Assembly: GCA_945902215.1 (NCBI GenBank)
Contig: CAMDML010000012.1
Coordinates: 1-53,607 of the forward strand
Origin: Klebsiella pneumoniae
GTDB taxonomy: Bacteria > Pseudomonadota > Gammaproteobacteria > Pseudomonadales > Pseudohongiellaceae
Length of the DNA stretch: 53,607 nucleotides
Reading direction: 5' to 3'
Position 1 is the first letter of the stretch, and each line of letters opens with the position of its first letter. A program made the position numbers and the translations under genes. Below, in pieces: positions 47,609-53,607 of this stretch. Under the pieces are notes generated by a model. The model made no database searches. It was not told where the DNA came from and worked only from the letters and a program-made list of their open reading frames with translations.

Positions 47609-48339
47609 GGCTGGCTCCCCCGTTGAATCAGTGTGCCTTCTTCCTTTCCGGTGATGATATTGAAGAGGGCCCCTGCCTTGTTCATGTTGAATACCCGCAC
47701 CGGCATGTTGTGGTCCCGGCTCAGGCAAATTGCAGTGAGATCCATTACAGCCAGTTTCTTGTCCAGTACTTCGTCATAGGTAAGGGTCGTGTACTTCACT
47801 GCCTGCGGATTTTTAATGGGATCCGCAGAATATACCCCGTCTACCTTGGTAGCCTTCAGGACAAGATCAGCATCGATTTCGATGCCGCGCAGGCAAGCAG
47901 CAGAATCAGTAGTGAAGAAGGGATTGCCAGTACCTGCAGAGAAGATCACGACATCACCGTCTTTCAGGTGGCGAATTGCGGTACGCCGGTCGTAGTGCTC
48001 GACCACGCCACTCATTGGTATGGCTGACATCACGCGAGTGGAGATGCCGGCACGCTCCAACGCATCGCGCATCGCGAGTGCGTTCATTACCGTCGCCAGC
48101 ATACCCATGTGATCGCCTGTAACGCGTTCCATGCCAGCTTCATGCAGGGCCGCCCCCCTGAACAGGTTGCCACCGCCGATCACGAGTCCTACCTGCACAC
48201 CAATTTCAACCAATTGGCCGATGTCCACCGCCAGCCGGTCCAGCACCTTCGGATCGATGCCGAAATCGACAGCGCCGGTGAGAGCCTCGCCGCTGAGCTT
48301 CAGCAGGATGCGGTCATATTTGCGGATCTTGGTGGTCAT
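47605..48339 (-). CDS. pyrH: UMP kinase
   Basis: Hexameric amino-acid-kinase-fold enzyme making UDP from UMP, controlled in relatives by GTP and UTP. KLSGEAL near the start, [25 protein letters not shown] and [13 protein letters not shown] are signature motifs. Length 244 is normal. The order tsf-pyrH-frr is conserved; it lies 44 nt after tsf and overlaps frr by 4 nt. Confidence 0.97.
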   Translation of the reverse strand: MTTKIRKYDRILLKLSGEALTGAVDFGIDPKVLDRLAVDIGQLVEIGVQVGLVIGGGNLFRGAALHEAGMERVTGDHMGMLATVMNALAMRDALERAGISTRVMSAIPMSGVVEHYDRRTAIRHLKDGDVVIFSAGTGNPFFTTDSAACLRGIEIDADLVLKATKVDGVYSADPIKNPQAVKYTTLTYDEVLDKKLAVMDLTAICLSRDHNMPVRVFNMNKAGALFNIITGKEEGTLIQRGSQP

Positions 48340-48383
48340 TTTTTATATTCCTGGCCGCCCGCAGTGTGCAGATTCAAACGGAG

Positions 48384-49280
48384 TTACTTGTTGTCTTTCC
48401 CATCATTATTCTTGCCCAGTCCGGCCGTCGCGGCAACCTCGGCAGCGAAATCCACGACTTCTCTCTCAATCCCCTCACCCACCATGAACCGGACGAAAGA
48501 TTTGATAGACGCATTGGCCTGCTTGGCCAGTTTGCCGACTTTTATGTCAGGGTCTTTCACAAATGCCTGTTCGGTCAGACTGACTTCTTCAATGTATTTG
48601 CGCAAACGGCCACTGACCATCTTTTCGATGATGTCAGCTGGTTTGCCGCTCTCGGCAGCCTGCGCGGTATAGATTTCACTTTCTTTGGCCAGCACCTCGG
48701 CCGGTACATCTTCGGGTTTGACGACCAGCGGATTGGTGGCAGCGACATGCATCGCCACATCCCGGGCCAAGTCCTGATCCCCGCCCTGCAGCGCAACCAC
48801 AACGGCAATCTTGTTGTTGGAGTGCAAATAGCCGCCCACGGTTGAGCCATCATTGCCAACTACAACGGCACGACGCACGCTGATGTTCTCGCCAATCTTC
48901 TGTACCAGCGCCAGCCGGTCAGCTTCGAGACCGGCGGCCATCAGGGCGGGAACATCGGAGGATTTGCTTGTGAAAACTTGTGCCAGCACCTTGCCGGCGA
49001 ACGCGACAAAATTTGCTTCGCGTGCGGCAAAATCGGTTTCGGAGTTCACTTCCACCATAACGCCATAACTGCCGTTGTCGGCGATTTTGGTTAGCACGAT
49101 ACCTTCGGCTGCAGTTCTGCCAGCCTTCTTGGCAGCTTTCATGCTACCGGCCTTACGCAAATTTTCGATAGCGAGTTCAATGTCGCCAGCGGCTTCGACG
49201 AGCGCTTTTTTGCACTCCATCATGCCGAGGCCGGTTCTTTCTCGTAATTCCTTGACTGTAGAAGCGGTGATCTCTGCCAT
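48384..49280 (-). CDS. tsf: elongation factor Ts
   Basis: Nucleotide exchange factor for EF-Tu. N-terminal UBA-like domain ([19 protein letters not shown]), the core ending the [13 protein letters not shown] motif that displaces magnesium, a coiled-coil insertion around 180-230, and a C-terminal module. Length 298 compares with 283 in E. coli; the final ~15 residues ([12 protein letters not shown]) are an added polar tail. A GGAGC ribosome site precedes the ATG. It follows rpsB by 110 nt with a hairpin between. Confidence 0.97.
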   Translation of the reverse strand: MAEITASTVKELRERTGLGMMECKKALVEAAGDIELAIENLRKAGSMKAAKKAGRTAAEGIVLTKIADNGSYGVMVEVNSETDFAAREANFVAFAGKVLAQVFTSKSSDVPALMAAGLEADRLALVQKIGENISVRRAVVVGNDGSTVGGYLHSNNKIAVVVALQGGDQDLARDVAMHVAATNPLVVKPEDVPAEVLAKESEIYTAQAAESGKPADIIEKMVSGRLRKYIEEVSLTEQAFVKDPDIKVGKLAKQANASIKSFVRFMVGEGIEREVVDFAAEVAATAGLGKNNDGKDNK

Positions 49281-49344
49281 AACGCGGCTCCTGTAGATTA
49301 TTTCAATTTATGCAGCGGCCTGCGCGGTGTGGCGGCCACTCTTG

Positions 49345-49372
49345 GAAGAAAGGGGCACAAGGCCCCTTCTTC
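49345..49372 (-). terminator. hairpin between rpsB and tsf (partial terminator or processing site)
   Basis: GAAGAAAGGGGC (49345-49356) pairs with GCCCCTTCTTC (49362-49372) with one bulged base and a 5-nt loop, 18 nt beyond the rpsB stop. No T-run follows on the minus strand. It would suit read-through attenuation or mRNA protection in rpsB-tsf. Confidence 0.55.
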
Positions 49373-49390
49373 AGATGCAAGTACGGGAAC

Positions 49391-50260
49391 TTATTCCCCG
49401 GCTTTGGCGGCAGGCTTGGCTTTAGCTTTTACCTGAACCTTGGGTTTGACCGGAGCTTTGGCCTTTGCTTTGGGCTTCGGCTTGCCACCGTCGCCTGCCA
49501 TTTCCAACGATTCGGTACTGGCTTCAGCCTGACCAGCTTCTTCCGAAAACTCTTCTTTCTGGCTCGCAGCTTCCATCACCGCGCGGCCTTGGCCTTCAAC
49601 GCAGGCATTCGCCACGTTTTCGACATAGAGCTGGATGGCGCGGATGGCATCGTCATTGCCGGGGATCACGAAGTCGATGCCATCGGGATTGCTGTTGGTG
49701 TCAACAATGCCGATTACCGGGATGCCGAGCTTGTTGGCTTCTGAAATCGCGATGCGCTCATGATCAACATCGATCACGAACAGTGCGTCAGGCAAACCAC
49801 CCATGTCCTTGATACCACCAATGCTCTTCTCCAGTTTGTCCTGAGCGCGGCGGCGCATCAGCGCTTCTTTCTTGGTCAGTTTTTCGAAGGTACCGTCGGC
49901 AGACTGGGTTTCCAGTTCGCGCAGGCGGCGGATAGATGCACGGATGGTCTTGTAGTTGGTGAGCATGCCGCCCAACCAGCGCTGGTCAACGTAAGGCATG
50001 CCGGCACGGGCTGCCTCAGCTTTAACGATCTTGCTAGCGGCGCGCTTGGTGCCGACAAACAGAACTTTCTGCTTGCGCTCAGCCATGCCCTTGATCAAGC
50101 CCAAGGCATGATTGAAGGCAGGTAAGGTGTGTTCGAGGTTGATGATATGGATTTTGTTGCGAGCTCCGAAGATGTACTTGCCCATCTTGGGGTTCCAGTA
50201 ACGACACTGGTGGCCGAAATGCACGCCGGCCTGCAACATGTCTTTCATGCTGACAGTCAT
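49391..50260 (-). CDS. rpsB: 30S ribosomal protein S2 with lysine/alanine-rich tail
   Basis: Small-subunit protein required for S1 binding. [23 protein letters not shown], the [10 protein letters not shown] stretch, [11 protein letters not shown] and [12 protein letters not shown] are conserved. At 289 residues it is ~48 longer than E. coli S2: beyond residue ~225 come an acidic segment and then a repetitive Lys/Pro/Ala end (from ~259). The ribosome site is AGGAAA about 8 nt upstream. The leader has a promoter with a GC-rich discriminator and a hairpin close to the start. Confidence 0.97.
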   Translation of the reverse strand: MTVSMKDMLQAGVHFGHQCRYWNPKMGKYIFGARNKIHIINLEHTLPAFNHALGLIKGMAERKQKVLFVGTKRAASKIVKAEAARAGMPYVDQRWLGGMLTNYKTIRASIRRLRELETQSADGTFEKLTKKEALMRRRAQDKLEKSIGGIKDMGGLPDALFVIDVDHERIAISEANKLGIPVIGIVDTNSNPDGIDFVIPGNDDAIRAIQLYVENVANACVEGQGRAVMEAASQKEEFSEEAGQAEASTESLEMAGDGGKPKPKAKAKAPVKPKVQVKAKAKPAAKAGE

Positions 50261-50456
50261 GGTAGTTTCCTATGGTTGGGTTAAGCCTCCACACACCCCA
50301 TCAGCCCAACCCTTCCGGAACTCTCTTAGTAAAGAATCCGGTCGGGCACCCAGGCGGATGTGCCGGTGCATGTGCGACATTAAGTTAACAAAAATGCAGG
50401 GTTATCCTGCGGTTATGCCTGAGTCAGGTGCTCTGGTGAGCAGCCCTTCCGAAGCG
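50261..50456 (-). promoter_or_regulatory. rpsB 5' leader, possible S2 autoregulatory structure
   Basis: This ~200-nt untranslated leader is the bulk of the 307-bp rpsB-map spacer, which holds no gene. Arms GGTTGGG (50274-50280) and CCCAACC (50305-50311) form a hairpin right before the AGGAAA ribosome site. In gammaproteobacteria S2 is known to repress its own operon through the rpsB leader; that this hairpin is the element is inference. Further GC-rich pairing is possible at 50341-50365. Confidence 0.4.
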
Positions 50457-50462
50457 GGCGGC

Positions 50463-50492
50463 TTTATACCATGAAGTGCGGGCGGCTGGAAA
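50463..50492 (-). promoter_or_regulatory. rpsB-tsf promoter with GC-rich discriminator
   Basis: Minus strand TTTCCA (50487-50492), an 18-nt spacer and TATAAA (50463-50468) with TGG just before it. GCCGCCCGC follows the -10, a GC-rich discriminator typical of stringently controlled ribosomal promoters. Transcription should start near 50456. Confidence 0.55.
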
Positions 50493-50567
50493 GTTGAAAA
50501 TGGCTCGCATGTACTTGATCTGCCACATACTCTAGAATTCACACTTTTACAGGAACCCCGCATTTTC

Positions 50568-51356
50568 ATGCCCGTCTCGATCAAAACCCCGCAGGAAATC
50601 GCTCACATGCGCGAGGCCGGACGACTGGCCGCCGAAGTGCTGGATATGATCGGCCCCTATTTGGAGCCTGGCATCAGCACAGGAGAACTTGATCGTATTT
50701 GCCACAACCATATTGTCAACGTGCAGAAAGCGATTCCCGCCCCGCTCAACTACAACGGCTTTCCCAAATCGATTTGCACCTCGGTCAATCATGTGATCTG
50801 TCATGGTATTCCGAGCGATGCCAAGATTCTGAAGGAGGGAGACATCATCAACGTCGACATCACGGTGATCAAACACGGTTTCCATGGCGACACCAGCAAG
50901 ATGTTTGCTGTCGGCAAAGTCGCCGCCCACGCCCAGAAACTGATCGACGTCACCCTCGAATGCCTTTACAAGGGCATGGCACTGGTCGGCCCCGGCACTT
51001 ATCTCGGTGACATCGGTCACGTGATCCAGCAGCACGCCGAAGGCCAACACTATTCCGTGGTGCGTGAATATTGCGGGCACGGCATTGGACGTGTCTTCCA
51101 TGAAGATCCGCAAGTACTGCACTACGGACAGAAAAATACCGGCATGCAATTGCGCGAAGGCATGGCTTTCACGATTGAGCCCATGATCAACGCCGGCACC
51201 CGCCACACCAAGCTGTCACACACCGATGGCTGGACGGTAACGACCCGCGACCGGCGCTTGTCGGCCCAATGGGAGCATACGATGGCTGTGACCGCGCATG
51301 GCTGTGAAGTGTTCACGCGCCGTAAGGATGAAATTTTCCCGTTCACCACGGGTTGA
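50568..51356 (+). CDS. map: methionine aminopeptidase, type I
   Basis: Removes the initiator methionine from new proteins. The five metal ligands align exactly with E. coli: Asp97, Asp108, His171, Glu204 and Glu236. Length 262. An AGGAA site lies ~13 nt upstream. It diverges from rpsB and is followed by glnD after 3 nt, the usual map-glnD order. The upstream region has a TAGAAT box (50533-50538) but no matching -35 at proper spacing, so I do not call its promoter. Confidence 0.97.
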   Translation: MPVSIKTPQEIAHMREAGRLAAEVLDMIGPYLEPGISTGELDRICHNHIVNVQKAIPAPLNYNGFPKSICTSVNHVICHGIPSDAKILKEGDIINVDITVIKHGFHGDTSKMFAVGKVAAHAQKLIDVTLECLYKGMALVGPGTYLGDIGHVIQQHAEGQHYSVVREYCGHGIGRVFHEDPQVLHYGQKNTGMQLREGMAFTIEPMINAGTRHTKLSHTDGWTVTTRDRRLSAQWEHTMAVTAHGCEVFTRRKDEIFPFTTG

Positions 51357-51359
51357 ACC

Positions 51360-53607
51360 ATGAATGTGCCTCTGATACGCATCGGCAGCAAACGTCAGGC
51401 CCTGTTCAACAAGCGCGAATTTAGCCGGCAGTTGCAAGAAGCCCCCTCAGCCATCGCCAGTTTCAAACAGTGCATCAAGTCCGCGCGCGCGCAGCTGGAT
51501 GAACGTTTCAGCGCTGGAGAAAAGGTCGATATCCTGCTCGGCGACCTGAGCTGGCTTATCGACCAGATCCTCACCGAAGCCTGGTGTCGTTACAGTTTCA
51601 GCAAAGCCGATGACATCAGTCTGGTGGCGGTGGGCGGTTACGGTCGCAGCGAACTGCACCCTTACTCTGATATCGATATCCAGATTCTGCTCAGACGCGG
51701 CAACCAGAGCCGCTACCGGGACGAAATCGTTGCCTTCCTTACCTTCTTGTGGGACATCAATCTCGAAGTTGGCCAGAGCGTACGCTCCATCAGCGAAAAT
51801 ATCCGGGAAGCCGCGAAAGACATCACAGTCGCAACCGCGCTGCTCGAATCGCGCACGATCTACGGTAACACGGCGCTGCACGAACAAGTGATGTCACGCC
51901 TCTCCTACAAAAACGTGTGGAAGCATCGCCGCTTTTTCGTCGCGAAAAAAGCCGAGCAACAGGACCGTCACCGCAAGCATGACGACATCGAATACTCACT
52001 CGAGCCAAACATCAAGGCGGCACCAGGCGGCCTGCGTGACATCCAGACCATCAGCTGGATCGCCCGCCACTACTTTGGCACCGGTGATTACAAGGATCTT
52101 GTGCTGCGCGGCTTTCTGCAAAAAACCGAGTACCGCGACCTGATCAAGGGCCGCAATTTCTTGTGGAAATTGCGCTGGGGCCTGCACATGCTCAACAGCC
52201 GGCGCGAAGATCGCCTCTTGTTCGAACACCAGCGCCGGCTTGCCGAATTGTTTGGCTACAAAAACGACAGCAAAAGTCTCGCCATCGAAAAACTGATGAA
52301 ACAGTACTATCAGGCTGTGCTCACGCTGCGTCAGCTGAACGATGTACTGCTGCAATTGTTCGACGAAGAAATTCTCAGACCTGACGAAGCCGTACGTGTG
52401 CGCGCCATCAACAACCGCTTCCAGATGCGCAACGACTACATCGAAGCCCGGCATGCGCGCGTGTTCCAGTACACGCCGATGGCACTGATCGAAATTTTCA
52501 TGCTGATGGCGCAGGATCGTTCCATCGAAGGCATCCGCGCCGCAACGATCCGCCTGATCCGCAACAACCTGCGGCTAATCGACGACAATTATCGCAAGGA
52601 TGTACGCAATACCTCCATGTTCATGGAGCTGCTGCGTTCGCCGCACCGCATGGTCAACATGCTGCGCAAGATGAAGCATTACGGCGTGTTGTCCGCCTAT
52701 TTGCCGGAGTTCGGCCGCATTGTTGGGCAGATGCAGCACGACCTCTTTCATATATATACCGTAGACGACCATACGCTGCAGGTCATGGAGAACATGCGCC
52801 GCTTCCGCCACCCGGCTGCAGAGGAAAAGTTCCCGATCGCTGCGCAGATCATGAAGCATCTGCCGAAACCAGAATTGTTGTATATCGCAGGCCTCTATCA
52901 CGATATCGCGAAAGGCCGCGGAGGCGATCACTCGCTGCTGGGCATCAAGGATGCCGAGCAATTCTGCAAACGCCACCATCTTGGCAATTGGGACACAACG
53001 CTGGTCGGCTGGCTTGTGCGCAGCCATCTGGTGATGTCAGGCGTTGCGCAACGCGAGGACATTCACGATCCGGAAGTCATCAAGGCCTTCGCCTTGCAGG
53101 TTGGTGACCAGGTACACCTGGATTACCTTTACAACCTTACTGTTGCCGACATCAACGGGACCAACCCGAATCTGTGGAATACCTGGCGGGCATCGCTGCT
53201 ACGCAAGCTTTATCTCTCCACCCGGCGCGCACTTACCCAGGGACTCGAGATTACTGTCGACAAGGACAGCCGTATCCGTGACACCCAGGATGTAGTGGCA
53301 GGCCTGCTTAAAGACAAGGGTTACAGCCGCAAGGCACTGCTTGAACTGTGGAGTGGCGCGCATGAGGACTACTATCTGCGCGAAGCACCCGAAGACATCG
53401 CATGGCAAACGGAAGAGTTCGCCCAGCACACGGTGGCGGAGACTCCACTTATCGCCATTCGCAATACCACCACGCACATTTACGAGGGCGCGACTCAAGT
53501 CATGGTGCGTGCACCCAATTCCGCGTTCCTCTTCGCAAATCTGAGCACAGCCTTCGACCGCTTGAATCTGAACATTCAGGACGCACGCATGTACCACATG
53601 GACAATA
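51360..53607 (+). CDS. glnD: bifunctional [protein-PII] uridylyltransferase/uridylyl-removing enzyme (partial, 3' end beyond window)
   Basis: Senses glutamine and modifies PII proteins to control nitrogen assimilation. The nucleotidyltransferase motif GGYGRSELHP (92-101) with Asp104 and Asp106 (SDIDI) is followed by a central helical region and the HD phosphohydrolase domain (YHDIAKGRGGDHS, His514-Asp515). The start of the first ACT domain (TTTHIYEGATQVMVRAP...AFLFANLSTAFDRLNLNI) is reached before the window ends. 749 codons are visible of a usual ~890; the frame is open to the last base. It starts 3 nt after map, so translation is coupled. Confidence 0.97.
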   Translation, partial: MNVPLIRIGSKRQALFNKREFSRQLQEAPSAIASFKQCIKSARAQLDERFSAGEKVDILLGDLSWLIDQILTEAWCRYSFSKADDISLVAVGGYGRSELHPYSDIDIQILLRRGNQSRYRDEIVAFLTFLWDINLEVGQSVRSISENIREAAKDITVATALLESRTIYGNTALHEQVMSRLSYKNVWKHRRFFVAKKAEQQDRHRKHDDIEYSLEPNIKAAPGGLRDIQTISWIARHYFGTGDYKDLVLRGFLQKTEYRDLIKGRNFLWKLRWGLHMLNSRREDRLLFEHQRRLAELFGYKNDSKSLAIEKLMKQYYQAVLTLRQLNDVLLQLFDEEILRPDEAVRVRAINNRFQMRNDYIEARHARVFQYTPMALIEIFMLMAQDRSIEGIRAATIRLIRNNLRLIDDNYRKDVRNTSMFMELLRSPHRMVNMLRKMKHYGVLSAYLPEFGRIVGQMQHDLFHIYTVDDHTLQVMENMRRFRHPAAEEKFPIAAQIMKHLPKPELLYIAGLYHDIAKGRGGDHSLLGIKDAEQFCKRHHLGNWDTTLVGWLVRSHLVMSGVAQREDIHDPEVIKAFALQVGDQVHLDYLYNLTVADINGTNPNLWNTWRASLLRKLYLSTRRALTQGLEITVDKDSRIRDTQDVVAGLLKDKGYSRKALLELWSGAHEDYYLREAPEDIAWQTEEFAQHTVAETPLIAIRNTTTHIYEGATQVMVRAPNSAFLFANLSTAFDRLNLNIQDARMYHMDN

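Noticed and set aside
50510-50540. Promoter for map at TTGATC/TAGAAT
   Set aside because: Spacing between the boxes is only 12 nt, too short for sigma70, and no other -35 lies at 16-18 nt.
50547-51206. Minus-strand open frame opposite map (219 codons)
   Set aside because: It overlaps map throughout, lacks motifs, and map has all five metal ligands in the plus-strand frame.

Overview
The window is a stretch of gammaproteobacterial chromosome, moderately GC-rich. The class assignment rests on gene order: map-glnD divergent from rpsB-tsf-pyrH-frr-uppS-cdsA-dxr-rseP-bamA-skp-lpxD-fabZ-lpxA-lpxB-rnhB-dnaE-accA-tilS, then pyrG-kdsA-eno-ftsB-ispD-ispF-truD-surE-pcm, then a fab cluster ending in tmk-holB-pilZ. 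This resembles Pseudomonadales/Cellvibrionales-type genomes, but I cannot name a genus. No rRNA, complete tRNA, CRISPR array or insertion sequence was seen.

Layout. 1-1586: right end of an integrated element, with its tyrosine integrase reading leftwards out of the window. 1611-6250 (minus): tail-specific protease Prc, a second tyrosine recombinase and a family 9 glycosyltransferase packed as one transcription unit. 6407-7762 (minus): glutathione reductase. 7875-10734 (plus): a ribbon-helix-helix regulator, an AlkB-type dioxygenase and gamma-glutamyltranspeptidase, the only plus-strand genes before map. 10759-20489 (minus): lldD-like flavin dehydrogenase, pilZ, holB, tmk, mltG, pabC, fabF, acpP, fabG, fabD, rpmF, yceD. 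20592-28722 (minus): pcm to pyrG, mostly with 4-nt overlaps. 28820-50260 (minus): tilS to rpsB, covering acetyl-CoA carboxylase, replication (DnaE), lipid A synthesis, outer-membrane assembly, isoprenoid and phospholipid synthesis, and translation factors. 50568 to the end (plus): map and the first 749 codons of glnD.

How the genes work together. The core is envelope and lipid growth. AccA, FabD, FabG, AcpP, FabF and FabZ make acyl chains. LpxA, LpxD and LpxB with KdsA make lipid A and Kdo precursors. Dxr, IspD, IspF and UppS make the undecaprenyl carrier, CdsA makes CDP-diacylglycerol, and Skp, BamA and RseP assemble and monitor the outer membrane. MltG and FtsB link this to peptidoglycan and division. 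RpsB, Tsf, Frr, Map, L32 and TilS serve translation.

Most informative oddities: (a) plsX and fabH are missing from between rpmF and fabD, with a strong terminator in their place; (b) nlpD-rpoS does not follow pcm; (c) a near-consensus promoter sits only 8 nt from the yceD start, implying a leaderless mRNA; (d) facing G8 and C9 homopolymers lie upstream of dnaE; (e) repeats occur in the lpxA-fabZ, acpP and rseP-dxr spacers; (f) Tmk and FabD have unusual active-site loops; (g) FtsB, BamA and S2 carry extra segments; (h) a tyrosine recombinase is embedded in a glycosyltransferase-protease unit. I found no convincing wholly new multi-gene system; (h) and the repeat-bearing spacers are the best leads.
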